A stretch of 38,451 bases of DNA from CAYNLK01 sp964398055 (GTDB taxonomy: Bacteria > Chloroflexota > Anaerolineae > 4572-78 > J111), in contig CAYNLK010000056.1 of assembly GCA_964398055.1 (NCBI GenBank), positions 1-38,451 on the forward strand, read 5' to 3'. This document shows positions 15,712-24,100 of this stretch, piece after piece. The notes beneath the pieces were generated by a model. That model was not told the origin of the DNA. It did not search any database and saw nothing but the letters and a program-made list of their open reading frames with translations. Position numbers and translations under genes: made by a program. How positions within the stretch are numbered: position 1 is the stretch's first letter; every line of letters starts with the position of its first letter.

Positions 15712-16117
15712 TGGAGATGGCGGGAGTCGAACCCGCGTCCAGAAAAGCTGGCTACAAACGTCTACGAGTGTAGGTGACACCCATTGTCTCATTTGGGTTT
15801 TGTCGGCCACCGGAGTTCACCCAAACCAGCCGATGCGTCTTTGCCGGAGCTTATCGGCGTTACCCCGGCGCAGCCCGATTTAGTTGACATCCGCACCGTG
15901 CTCTCGGGCTTAAGCGCCGGTGAGGACGTGGCTCACATAATGGAGCCATTAGTTGCTCGCTACTGGCTTAGACCGCGAGGGGCAGAGCGTTGTAGGAGCG
16001 ACCGTTGAAAGCAGTTACTTTCTCGGCAATTATTGTTTTGCCCCAGTTTAACGAGTTCGGGCAGCTCGACTCGCAATCTGTAACCTTCCACCTCCCTGTC
16101 GAAACCGTTTCATCCCC
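15712..16117 (-). ncRNA. ssrA: Transfer-messenger RNA
   Basis: tmRNA for rescue of stalled ribosomes. The 5' end GGGGATGAAACGGTTTCGAC and the 3' part GCGGGTTCGACTCCCGCCATCTCC are diagnostic. The 7-bp acceptor stem pairs GGGGAUG with CAUCUCC, and the T stem is GCGGG/CCCGC. The bases after the discriminator A are CTA, so CCA is not encoded and must be added. The best tag frame runs from 16042 to a TAA at 15968-15970. It has 24 codons, starts G-K-T-I-I-A-E-K and ends N-A-L-P-L-A-V. The start codon of the tag is inferred. Length about 406 nt, one piece and not permuted. Flanked by its own promoter and terminator. Confidence 0.96.
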
Positions 16118-16127
16118 AAGTGTTGAA

Positions 16128-16156
16128 ATTATAGCATAAATATATTAGAGATACAA
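16128..16156 (-). promoter_or_regulatory. Sigma70 promoter of ssrA
   Basis: On the minus strand TTGTAT (16151-16156), exactly 17 bases, then TATAAT (16128-16133), preceded by TGC. The -10 box ends 10 bases before the mature tmRNA 5' G, which fits RNase P processing of a short leader. Confidence 0.85.
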
Positions 16157-16225
16157 TAGAGGCCGATAAGGTGACCGGCACTTGAAAAGCGCCGATCACC
16201 TATAAAAATTTGGACAGCTCCAGAA

Positions 16226-17191
16226 TCAAAGCGACTCCGGTAGCCGGGCATAGAGTTCGCTCCGGTCAATGAGCGAGGGGAGCGGGCCAACGGTGGTCAG
16301 CTTTAGCTCAACAACTTCGCGGGCAAACAGGGCACATCGTTCCAGCGAGTTGCCGTCGAGCAGGGCCACCAGAAAACCGGCCCAAAACGAGTCGCCCGCG
16401 CCGGTCACATCGACTACCTTGATGGGCCGGACCGGCACGTGCCCCAGCAGCTTGCCGTCGTGCGAAATGAGGACGCCCTCCCGGCCCATCGTAAAGATGA
16501 CCGTTGGGGGGCCTAGCTCGTGATACATGGCAATATATTCTTCCGGTTGGTAGTCGGGACCAAAGAAGCGTTTGGCGTCGTCCAGCGAGGGTTTGGTAAT
16601 GGTGGCATACTGAAACATCTGCCGGTAGACCTCGGCCGCTTCTTGGTGATCGGGCCAAATCTGGGGGCTATAATTGGGGTCCAGCGAGACGATTTTGCCC
16701 TGTTCATGGGCCAGCCTGAAGGCTTTTTCTACCGCCAGGCGGGCCGGCTCACGCGAAAGCGGCCAGGTGGAGGCGTGGACCACCCTGGTTTGAGCGATGG
16801 TTTCCTCCGCTATCTCCTCGGGTGCCAATTTGTAATCCCCATCCCGAAACGCCTCAAAATCGGGGGTGCCGCTGGTCCGAGACACAAAGATAACCGTGGT
16901 ATGCACCCGGTGATCCATAACCAGGTAATCGGTGATGACGCCGTGGTGGCGCAACTGCGCCTTGAGAAACTGGCCAAACGCGCCAATACCCGTTTTGGAG
17001 ACGATGGCCGCCCGGCCGCCCAGTTTGGAGACATACACGGCGATGTTGGCCGGCGAGCCGCCCAGGTAGCGCTGAAAGGTGGTCGCATTTTTCAAACCGT
17101 CTTCAGTTTGTTCGGTCGAAATAAAATCGACAATAGTCTCGCCAACGGCCAGTAAATCAAGAGCTGCTTCGGCAACGGCTGTCTGTTCCAT
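16226..17191 (-). CDS. PfkB-family sugar kinase (fructokinase-like)
   Basis: A 321-residue ribokinase-fold carbohydrate kinase. The N-terminal GGSPANIAVYVSKLGG and the C-terminal DVTGAGDSFWAGF signatures are intact; the catalytic Asp is D267. The family phosphorylates sugars such as fructose with ATP. It follows the sucrose-phosphate-synthase-like gene with a 5-base gap, so fructose is a sensible substrate guess. IolC-type or other PfkB kinases cannot be excluded. The ATG at 17191 is preferred over the TTG at 17200. A hairpin at about 16168-16202 lies downstream, before the ssrA promoter. Confidence 0.88.
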   Translation of the reverse strand: MEQTAVAEAALDLLAVGETIVDFISTEQTEDGLKNATTFQRYLGGSPANIAVYVSKLGGRAAIVSKTGIGAFGQFLKAQLRHHGVITDYLVMDHRVHTTVIFVSRTSGTPDFEAFRDGDYKLAPEEIAEETIAQTRVVHASTWPLSREPARLAVEKAFRLAHEQGKIVSLDPNYSPQIWPDHQEAAEVYRQMFQYATITKPSLDDAKRFFGPDYQPEEYIAMYHELGPPTVIFTMGREGVLISHDGKLLGHVPVRPIKVVDVTGAGDSFWAGFLVALLDGNSLERCALFAREVVELKLTTVGPLPSLIDRSELYARLPESL

Positions 17192-17196
17192 TGAAA

Positions 17197-18696
17197 TCAA
17201 TCCCTAAAGTACAGCTTGGCTAACTCGGCCAGATCAAGCTCATTTTCAGGAGTTGGCCGGGTAAAGTAGGCCGGAATCAGTAATTTGGTGGGGTGAGTCG
17301 CACCGCCGGGGCTGGTTAATGCCTGTTGGATGGCCGCCAGGTACCCTTCGGCTGTCCGCGTCCAGGTGTAGCGGGTAATGACCCGCTCCAGCCCGGCCTG
17401 GTGATATCGTTCCCAGGCTGCTGGCGACGACACGGCTTTGAACAAGCCGGCGGCAATATCGGCCGGATCAGCCGGGTCGACCAGGATGCCGTACTCTCGC
17501 CCACTCTGCTGGTCGTACATACTCTCGGCCGGGCCGCCGTTGCGAGTGACCACCGCCGGCAGCCCGCAGCTCATCGCCTCCAGCGGGGCCAGGCCAAACG
17601 GTTCGTAATGGGCGGTCAGCGCAAAGACTGAACGCCGCGCCGCGGCAACGCGATAGGCCGCGGCCAGCTCGGCCTGGCTGTTGAGCGGAAAGGCGGTCAG
17701 CAGGCCCATGAGATTATGTTGGGTCAGTAGGTCAACAATCTCGTCCAGAATGGCGCGCTCTTCGCTGCTCAAGCGCTCGCGCTGGCGGAGGGGGTCGTCC
17801 AGGCCCCTGACCACGATGGCCAGGTTGGCCACGGTCCGCAACTGGGGGCTGGCTACAAAGGCCTTGACCACCCCCAGATGGTTCTTCTTGTGGTCCAACC
17901 GGCTAGAGCAAACCACCAGCGGTAAATCCTGCCGGTCGGCCGGCAGGTCGCGGGCCAGGGCCGCCTCGAGGCGGGCTTGGATGGCCGCATCCAGCGGTCC
18001 GGTTTCCGGGGAGAAGATCTGCCGGTTGACGCCGGGTGGAATCACGGCAAAGCGGCTGTCATCGTGAACGTCGACGGCGCCGTGGTAGGCCGGGTGACTA
18101 TACTGCTCCAACTGTTCCTGGCGGGTACTGGTGATAATCCGGGCGGCGTGGTTCATACTGATCCGTTCGGCCAAAATGCGTTCGGTAAAGTGGAAACGGG
18201 CGTCGATCTCGGCCAGGTTGTCCCGATTGACGTTTAACTTATCCATTTTTTGGGCCCCCAGCGAGTGGCCGGTAAAGCTGAACGGGATGCTGCTCTGCTG
18301 AGCCAGGATGGCCCCGGCCAGGCCGCCGTCGCCATAGTGGGTGGTGACAAAATCGGGCTTTCGACCTTCGACCTGGTAGAAATTCTGAATACCCTGCACC
18401 CACTCGGCCAGGTGAGGCCATAACATTTCTTTGGCCAAAAATTCGGGCGGGCCGCAGGGGATACGAACAATTCGCACCTGAGCGTGACCGGGGTAACCAT
18501 CGAGCGGAGCGGCAAATTCCGGCCAGGCCGGGTCAATAATCTGGCGAGCAATGATGTCGACCTGATGGCCCTGGGCCGCCATCGCCAGGGCTATCTCTTT
18601 CACATAGACCAGCTGGCCCCCAAAATCAGGATGTTCGGTCCAGTAGCTGTCCTGGGGGTCAAAATTTCCTTGTGGATTTAAGAAAGCAATATGCAT
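17197..18696 (-). CDS. Sucrose-phosphate synthase-type glycosyltransferase (GT4)
   Basis: A 499-residue GT-B glycosyltransferase that closely resembles bacterial sucrose-phosphate synthase, as known from Halothermothrix orenii. Shared marks are HPDFGGQLVYVKE (22-34), FTGHSLGAQKMDKLN (141-155), ERISMNHAARIITSTRQE, IPPGVN, SSRLDHKKNHLG and the E-x7-E donor site EPFGLAPLEA at about 363-372. The family transfers glucose from a nucleotide sugar to fructose-6-phosphate. No separate sucrose-phosphate phosphatase gene is adjacent and no HAD domain is fused. The length fits a synthase-only enzyme. It lies between a LysM/SCP2 gene (11-base gap) and a PfkB kinase. Sucrose synthase-like action cannot be fully excluded. 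Confidence 0.87.
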   Translation of the reverse strand: MHIAFLNPQGNFDPQDSYWTEHPDFGGQLVYVKEIALAMAAQGHQVDIIARQIIDPAWPEFAAPLDGYPGHAQVRIVRIPCGPPEFLAKEMLWPHLAEWVQGIQNFYQVEGRKPDFVTTHYGDGGLAGAILAQQSSIPFSFTGHSLGAQKMDKLNVNRDNLAEIDARFHFTERILAERISMNHAARIITSTRQEQLEQYSHPAYHGAVDVHDDSRFAVIPPGVNRQIFSPETGPLDAAIQARLEAALARDLPADRQDLPLVVCSSRLDHKKNHLGVVKAFVASPQLRTVANLAIVVRGLDDPLRQRERLSSEERAILDEIVDLLTQHNLMGLLTAFPLNSQAELAAAYRVAAARRSVFALTAHYEPFGLAPLEAMSCGLPAVVTRNGGPAESMYDQQSGREYGILVDPADPADIAAGLFKAVSSPAAWERYHQAGLERVITRYTWTRTAEGYLAAIQQALTSPGGATHPTKLLIPAYFTRPTPENELDLAELAKLYFRD

Positions 18697-18707
18697 GGCC
18701 TGCCGCC

Positions 18708-20168
18708 TTATTCAAGCTTGAAATTATCCAGGTGAATGGTATTTAACTCGGTGACGCCGACATCCCGCTCGGTGTTCTCTAGCCGGATGAAGACGGTAAT
18801 GGCCCCGGCCTGAGCTTTGACTTTGACCTTGGGGTAACGCCACTCATTATCTTTACCGTCTCGCTCGCTCCATACAACGGTCGGGCTGTCCCAGCGCCGC
18901 CCGCCGGTGGGGTCGATGCCAATTCTCTTGAAGATTTTGTTGTCGGCCCGTTCGCCGCTGGTGCCTTTGTAGAAGGAAACAATGCTGCCGCTAAAGGTAT
19001 AGTCCCGGCCCGGTTCGGCGGCAACGGTTTGCATAAAGGCCAGGTCAAAGGCGTAGCGAGAGCTGACCACCTGAGAATGTTTGCCGTGGATGTGGTAGTC
19101 GCGGCCGCCGCCGCGGAAATATTTCTGGGTAAACTTACCAAAGGTTTCGCTGTCCATTAAGCGCGCCCGGCGTTCCGGCTCCGCAATGATGACCAGTTCC
19201 CAGTGGGCGCCATAATATTCCTTGAATTCGTTCCAATCCTTATGTTCCCCGTCGCGGATGTAGGGTTGGTAATCGTCGAAGCTGCCGTTCAGCAACTTGG
19301 GATTGACCTGGCCGCTTGTTGGCGGCTGCGGCGCCGGCGCGGGCGCGGGGGTTGGTGTTGGAGAAGGGGTGGGCGTCGGCGCCGGTTGTGGGCTGGGCGC
19401 CGGGGTTGGTGCGGGCGCCGGGGTTGGGCCTGTTTGTACTGCCTGCGCCCACGGACCAAACAAATCGGCAAATTTGAGGGCCACATTCAAGTCGCCCCGC
19501 ACGCCGATGCGGCCTTCGCGGTAGGCCTGGGTGGGGTTCAATTTACCCTGGGCCAGCTTGATGAAGTCGTCTCCGTTCAGGCCGATGGTGACGTTAGAGG
19601 GAGCTGTCCCTTGCGCCACGGTGCAGGTGCGGTTGGCAACGGTCACGGTCCAGGCGCCGCCCCCACCACCGATCAATTCGAATTGGTAGACTAGCCGCAA
19701 GTTGCCAGCCCGGTCCGGCTGAAAGCCGGCCGGTATGGCTCGGACGTAATCAGCCAGGGTGGGTTGGGCTGGGGTGGGTGCAGGTATCGGGGTCGGCGTA
19801 GGCGGCGTTGGCGTGGGCGGCGGAGCGGGGGTCGGCGATGGGGTCGGGGCCGGAGATGGCGGACTGGTTCCGGCAATCGCCGGGATAATCAGGACCTGGC
19901 CCACGTAAATTTTGCTGGCGTCCTCGATCTTGTTGGCCTTTTGGATAACCGGATAGTGACGCGAGTCGCCATAAAATTGCTGAGCAATCTTGGAGAGAGT
20001 GTCGCCCCGCTGGACGGTGTACGTGGTCGCGGCGCTCGTGCTGCCGGCGTACTCCGCCAGCAATCCGCCCAAAATTTGCTCCAGCGGTTTACCTTCAGCT
20101 TCAGCCCGCTTGAGGGCAGCTTGATAGATTGAGTCATTTAACTCGACTTCAAAATTCTGACGAGGCAT
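18708..20168 (-). CDS. LysM / SCP2-like / carbohydrate-binding-like protein without signal peptide
   Basis: A 486-residue modular protein. Residues 1-41 form a helical segment resembling a ribbon-helix-helix-like region (FEVELNDSIYQAALKRAEAEGKPLEQILGG). LysM lies at 49-96 (YTVQRGDTLSKIAQQFYG). After a Pro/Thr/Ala linker, an SCP2 sterol-carrier-like domain fills 137-240 (VTIGLNGDDFIKLAQGKLNPTQAYREGRIGVRGDL). A second linker leads to a beta-sandwich-like C-terminal region (305-486) starting LNGSFDDYQPY, like carbohydrate-binding modules. No signal peptide or membrane helix is seen although LysM proteins are normally exported. It heads the operon with the sucrose-phosphate-synthase-like enzyme. 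Role unknown; lipid or glycan binding is inference. Confidence 0.85.
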   Translation of the reverse strand: MPRQNFEVELNDSIYQAALKRAEAEGKPLEQILGGLLAEYAGSTSAATTYTVQRGDTLSKIAQQFYGDSRHYPVIQKANKIEDASKIYVGQVLIIPAIAGTSPPSPAPTPSPTPAPPPTPTPPTPTPIPAPTPAQPTLADYVRAIPAGFQPDRAGNLRLVYQFELIGGGGGAWTVTVANRTCTVAQGTAPSNVTIGLNGDDFIKLAQGKLNPTQAYREGRIGVRGDLNVALKFADLFGPWAQAVQTGPTPAPAPTPAPSPQPAPTPTPSPTPTPAPAPAPQPPTSGQVNPKLLNGSFDDYQPYIRDGEHKDWNEFKEYYGAHWELVIIAEPERRARLMDSETFGKFTQKYFRGGGRDYHIHGKHSQVVSSRYAFDLAFMQTVAAEPGRDYTFSGSIVSFYKGTSGERADNKIFKRIGIDPTGGRRWDSPTVVWSERDGKDNEWRYPKVKVKAQAGAITVFIRLENTERDVGVTELNTIHLDNFKLE

Positions 20169-20206
20169 CGAGGGTCTCCTTCCAATGTTTTTCAGGGGCT
20201 GCTGTC

Positions 20207-20235
20207 ATTTTATCGCTACTTAAACATCTTTGCAA
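20207..20235 (-). promoter_or_regulatory. Candidate promoter of the LysM/sucrose operon
   Basis: On the minus strand TTGCAA (20230-20235), 17 bases, then TAAAAT (20207-20212), about 39 bases ahead of the ATG at 20168. It faces away from the M48 promoter. Confidence 0.5.
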
Positions 20236-20275
20236 TTGCGTCAATATTTTTTGGTCAAATTGTCGCCAGAATTTA

Positions 20276-20305
20276 TTGTGAGCAAATCAGCCCTTATGTT
20301 ATAAT
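20276..20305 (+). promoter_or_regulatory. Promoter of the M48 peptidase operon
   Basis: TTGTGA (20276-20281), an 18-base spacer and a perfect TATAAT (20300-20305), about 65 bases before the GTG start at 20371. Confidence 0.65.
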
Positions 20306-20370
20306 TGACCGGGTGACCAGCCTGGTTGCAGTTGGATCGACCAATAGTAAACAGCAGGAGACAAGAAACT

Positions 20371-21513
20371 GTGGGGGTAACGGCTGAACGAATCGATCCG
20401 GAACGGCAAGAGCAGGCCAGGACGTATGCCCGGCTGCGCCGTCGCTTGTTTATGGTGGAGTTAACAGTTAGTGCGGCTTATGTGCTGGTCTGGATATTCA
20501 GCGGGTGGTCGATCTGGTTGCGGGATCTGGTTCACCAATTCACTCAGGTTACCTGGCTGAGTGTACCGCTGTTCGCCCTGGGTTTTGGCTTGCCTTATCT
20601 GCTCATCTCCGCGCCGCTGGATTACATCAGTGACTTTGTGCTGCCCCATCGTTACAAACAATCGACCCAGAGTTTCAAAGATTGGCTGGTCGATCAACTG
20701 AAAGGGTTGTTGATCGCCGGCATCTTCGGCTTGATTATCCTGGAAGTCATCTATGCTTTGTTAGGGGTTGCGCCCGATACCTGGTGGTTGTGGGCGGCGG
20801 TGGTTATGCTGATTTTTACCGTTTTGTTGAGCAATCTGGCCCCCGTTTTGATTTTTCCGCTGTTTTATAAATTCATCCCGCTCAAAGACGAAGAATTGGC
20901 CGGCCGCCTGACTCGCCTGGCCGAGCAGGCCGGGACGCAAGTGAAGGGGGTGTACGTGTTCAATATGAGCAGCAAAACGGTCGCGGCGAATGCCGCCCTG
21001 ATGGGCTTGGGGAATACCCGTCGTATCGCCCTGGGTGATACGTTGACGGAACGATTTACCGCCGATGAAATTGAAACTATTCTGGCCCACGAACTGGGCC
21101 ATCACGTTCATCGAGACCTGACCCTGGGTATTCTGGTACAATCTGTTCTTACCCTGGCGGGTTTCTGGCTGGCCGACCGGGTGATGCAGTGGGGTATCGC
21201 CGCTTTTGGCTATACCGGCCTGACCGACCCGGCGACGCTGCCGTTGCTGTTCCTGGCTTTGGGCGTCTTTGGGCTGGTGACGATGCCGCTGGGCAACGCC
21301 TGGTCGCGCTGGCGGGAAGTGCTGGCCGACGAGTATGCTTTGAAGAGCACAGGCAACCCCGGCGCCTTTATCAGCGCCATGACCCGCCTGGCCAATCAGA
21401 ACCTGGCCGACGTTGAGCCGCCCGCCTGGGTGGAGTTTTGGCTACATAGCCATCCCTCCATCCAAAAAAGGATCCGATTTGCCAACAACTACAAACCCCA
21501 AGTTGAGCCATGA
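20371..21513 (+). CDS. M48-family membrane metallopeptidase (CAAX protease/Ste24-like)
   Basis: A 380-residue integral membrane zinc protease of the Ste24/HtpX clan. The zinc site HELGHH starts at H240, and the downstream EVLADEYAL supplies the third ligand Glu. Several hydrophobic segments precede the site and two follow. The N-terminal part has the Ste24-type stretch with PLFYKFIPLKDEELAGRL, which favours CAAX-protease-like over HtpX. Bacteria lack classic prenyl-CAAX substrates, so the role is likely membrane protein quality control (inference). The GTG at 20371 has a CAGGAG box; the longer TTG start at 20326 has none. It begins an operon with endonuclease IV. Confidence 0.88.
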   Translation: MGVTAERIDPERQEQARTYARLRRRLFMVELTVSAAYVLVWIFSGWSIWLRDLVHQFTQVTWLSVPLFALGFGLPYLLISAPLDYISDFVLPHRYKQSTQSFKDWLVDQLKGLLIAGIFGLIILEVIYALLGVAPDTWWLWAAVVMLIFTVLLSNLAPVLIFPLFYKFIPLKDEELAGRLTRLAEQAGTQVKGVYVFNMSSKTVAANAALMGLGNTRRIALGDTLTERFTADEIETILAHELGHHVHRDLTLGILVQSVLTLAGFWLADRVMQWGIAAFGYTGLTDPATLPLLFLALGVFGLVTMPLGNAWSRWREVLADEYALKSTGNPGAFISAMTRLANQNLADVEPPAWVEFWLHSHPSIQKRIRFANNYKPQVEP

Positions 21514-21542
21514 TGTAACCTGAATATTTGGAGAAATAATTT

Positions 21543-22391
21543 ATGTTACTCGGAGCACACCTATCGGTTGCCGGCGGCGTTGACACCGCTTTCGAGCGGG
21601 CGGAAAAGCTGAACTGCACCTCGTTTCAAATTTTCACCAAGTCAAACCGGCAGTGGCAGGCCAGGCCACTCGACCCGGCCGAGATCGACCGCTATCACCG
21701 GCGCCAGCAGGAGACCGGTATCGAGCCGGTCATCTGCCATGCCAGCTATCTGATCAACCTGGGCGCTTCAGATGAAACTGTTTGGTCTAAGTCGGTCAAC
21801 GCCCTCATCATCGAGCTGGAGCGGTGCGAGCAACTCAAAATCCCCTATCTGGTGCTCCATCCGGGCGCGCATATGGGCCAGGGTGTCGAAACTGGGATTG
21901 CCAGAGTGACTCAGGCCCTCGATCTGGTGCATGATCGCCTGTCCGATCATCAGGTCAAGATTGCCCTGGAGATTACCGCCGGGCAAGGCACCACGCTGGG
22001 GGCCACCTTCGACGAGCTGGCTCAAATGCTGGCTGCCTGCCGGCAAAGCGAACGGCTGGCCGTCTGCTTCGACACCTGCCATGCCTTGACCGCCGGTTAC
22101 GAATTCCGCGCCCCGGCCAGCTACGAGCAGATGGTGGCTGAGTTTGACCGGATCATTGGCCTGGAACGGCTCAAAGTCATTCACTTCAACGATTCCGAGA
22201 AAGATTTGGGCAGCCGCGTCGACCGCCATGCCCATATCGGCCAGGGCTGTATCGGCCTGGAACCCTTTGGTTATTTCTTAAACGATGCCCGCTTCAAAAA
22301 TGTGCCTTTCCTGCTGGAAACGCCCAAAGACGACGACCCGGGGGATGATATCCGCAACCTGGCAAAGTTGAGGGGTCTAATAAAAGGATGA
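21543..22391 (+). CDS. nfo: Deoxyribonuclease IV (AP endonuclease family 2)
   Basis: A 282-residue endonuclease IV that cuts DNA at abasic sites in base excision repair. The TIM-barrel zinc-ligand motifs are present in order: H in CHASYLINLG, H in LVLHPGAHMG, E in ALEITAGQG, D/H in CFDTCHALTAGY, and the block HFNDSEKDLGSRVDRHAHIGQG, then E in FLLETP. Length is normal. A GGAG box precedes the ATG. It starts 29 bases after the M48 stop and its own stop abuts the next gene. Confidence 0.95.
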   Translation: MLLGAHLSVAGGVDTAFERAEKLNCTSFQIFTKSNRQWQARPLDPAEIDRYHRRQQETGIEPVICHASYLINLGASDETVWSKSVNALIIELERCEQLKIPYLVLHPGAHMGQGVETGIARVTQALDLVHDRLSDHQVKIALEITAGQGTTLGATFDELAQMLAACRQSERLAVCFDTCHALTAGYEFRAPASYEQMVAEFDRIIGLERLKVIHFNDSEKDLGSRVDRHAHIGQGCIGLEPFGYFLNDARFKNVPFLLETPKDDDPGDDIRNLAKLRGLIKG

Positions 22392-23933
22392 ATGATGAAT
22401 CTCATTACGGATCGTTGCACCGGTTGCGGCTACTGTGTGCTGGTCTGTCCCTATGATGCCTTGACCAGCACCGGCTGGGCCGAATTGATTCCGGCCAACT
22501 GTACCGACTGTAACCTGTGCGTTTACGCCTGTCCCAATGATTGTTTTACACCGGCCCCGGAGACCCCGCTCAAACCCTACCGGCCCCGCCTCAGAGACGA
22601 GTATGACGCGGTGATCATCGGCAGTGGTCTGGGGGGACTGCTGACCGGCGCGGCCCTGGCCCAAGCGGGGTGGGCGGTAGCTGTTTTTGAGCAGCTCGGT
22701 TTCCCTGGCGGCCGCTATACCGAGCTTGATTTCAAAGGCGCGGCGGTGACCACTGGAGCCTGGACCAACCTTGGTCCTCATAGTCACATCGACCGTTTTC
22801 TAACCGATTTGAGTATTGAGCTTGAGTACGTATCACTGGCCGATGTTGGCCTGGCCAAGCAGTACTCTATCCGTTTCCCAGATGGTCGCCAGTACGCCGG
22901 CCTGTTCGAGCTGCTCACTCCGGCGACCCGGAAAGCCTGGCTCAAGGCGCTGGTAACTGGTCGGAAAATGTTGGAGCAGGGCCTTGTTCAGGTAACAGCC
23001 GGCGATTCGCCATTTGCCCATTCTCTCGATGCCATCTCGACGGTCGATTACATGGCCGGGTTCAGCGCCGACCCTGACCTGTTGGCAGCCGTTGAAGCTA
23101 TTGCCGCCACGGCTTCCGGCCTATCGGCGGCAAAATTGCCGGCCAGCGAGTATGTCCAAATAACGCTTGACGGGCAAGCGGCCGGCCGGGAATTCGCCAT
23201 GCCGGTGGGCGGGGTCCGGGCGATCATCAGAGCCTTAACCAAAACGTTGCGCCGGGCGGGCGGCCAACTATGGCTGCGCTCTCCCGTGGCCCAAATTCTG
23301 GTCGAAAACAATACCGCCCGTGGGATCAAGCTGGCCGATGGGCGCGCCGTTAAAAGCCGGGTGGTTATCCACAACGGTGGGCCGAATGGCCTGGTCAGGC
23401 TGATTGGGCCGGAGCGCCTGCCCGCCGCCTATCTGGCCAGGTTGACGGCCCTGCGCGGCGTGGAGTGCGCCGCGCTTTTTGGCGCTACCCGTGAGCCGCT
23501 GTTCACCGAGGCGCCCATTACCATGACGCCCGGTTGTCGCCGAGTGGTCGGCATCTTCGCTCCGACTCTGCTCGATCCCACCCTATCCAGAAGCGGCCTC
23601 CATCTCTTCGACGCCTTCTTCGCCCTTCACCAGGCTGATCGAACCGCCGAGTTGGCCCTGGCTCTGGCCGACCTGCGCGACCTGTTCCCCAATTTTGATG
23701 GCATTGTCGAGTGGACGGTCCCTATGTTCTTCACCGGCGCCTGGCCCGGCGCCGAATCTGGCCAGACTTTCGGCCAAACCGGGGCGCAGCGGCTTGAGCC
23801 GGTCACGCCCATCCAAAATTGCTATCTGGTGGGCATGGACGGCCAGGGTTCCGGGGTGGCCGGCGATTTGATCCCGCTCGGCGTGCGGCGACTGCTGGAC
23901 CACTTGGGGGTGACATTCCCGGCTCGGGTTTGA
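22392..23933 (+). CDS. Ferredoxin-domain FAD oxidoreductase (phytoene desaturase/carotene isomerase-like)
   Basis: A 513-residue flavoprotein with an N-terminal 2[4Fe-4S] ferredoxin domain. The clusters are C9-C12-C15-C19 (CTGCGYCVLVCP) and C37-C40-C43-C47 (CTDCNLCVYACP). A Rossmann FAD site follows (VIIGSGLGGLLTGAALAQAG, about 75-95), and the C-terminal GMDGQGSGVAGDLIPLG motif resembles the phytoene-desaturase/amine-oxidase superfamily. The ferredoxin fusion suggests electron delivery to or from FAD. The substrate is unknown. The start ATG-ATG at 22392/22395 directly follows the endonuclease IV stop, so translation is coupled. It is not part of a carotenoid cluster here. Confidence 0.85.
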   Translation: MMNLITDRCTGCGYCVLVCPYDALTSTGWAELIPANCTDCNLCVYACPNDCFTPAPETPLKPYRPRLRDEYDAVIIGSGLGGLLTGAALAQAGWAVAVFEQLGFPGGRYTELDFKGAAVTTGAWTNLGPHSHIDRFLTDLSIELEYVSLADVGLAKQYSIRFPDGRQYAGLFELLTPATRKAWLKALVTGRKMLEQGLVQVTAGDSPFAHSLDAISTVDYMAGFSADPDLLAAVEAIAATASGLSAAKLPASEYVQITLDGQAAGREFAMPVGGVRAIIRALTKTLRRAGGQLWLRSPVAQILVENNTARGIKLADGRAVKSRVVIHNGGPNGLVRLIGPERLPAAYLARLTALRGVECAALFGATREPLFTEAPITMTPGCRRVVGIFAPTLLDPTLSRSGLHLFDAFFALHQADRTAELALALADLRDLFPNFDGIVEWTVPMFFTGAWPGAESGQTFGQTGAQRLEPVTPIQNCYLVGMDGQGSGVAGDLIPLGVRRLLDHLGVTFPARV

Positions 23934-23989
23934 AAAATTTGTCGATACGAATGGGTTGGTCTATGCTTATCATCGAACATTGACTTTTA

Positions 23990-24040
23990 ACGGAATACGC
24001 AGGACGAAACACGTACCGTAGTGCGTATTGCGTGTTCCGT
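23990..24040. repeat. Heptamer-based inverted repeat
   Basis: CGGAATA, CGCAGGA and CGAAACA are 7-bp units; after a short centre the mirrored units TGCGTAT and TGCGTGT lead to TTCCGT. Outer arms ACGGAA (23990-23995) and TTCCGT (24035-24040) pair. It lies between the flavoprotein and the cyclodeaminase-like gene and may terminate transcription. Confidence 0.65.
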
Positions 24041-24100
24041 TTTATCTTTAGTTGCTTGACTACTTTCCGAGAACTTTCTTTCAAGTTAGGAGAACTTTCA

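Noticed and set aside
15712..15760. A tRNA gene, suggested by GGGTTCGACTCCC
   Set aside because: The 5' partner lies 400 bases away and matches the tmRNA start; there is no anticodon arm.
16168..16202. A strong terminator after the PfkB kinase gene
   Set aside because: AGGTGA/TCACCT arms exist but no T run follows on the minus strand, so I did not list it as a firm terminator.
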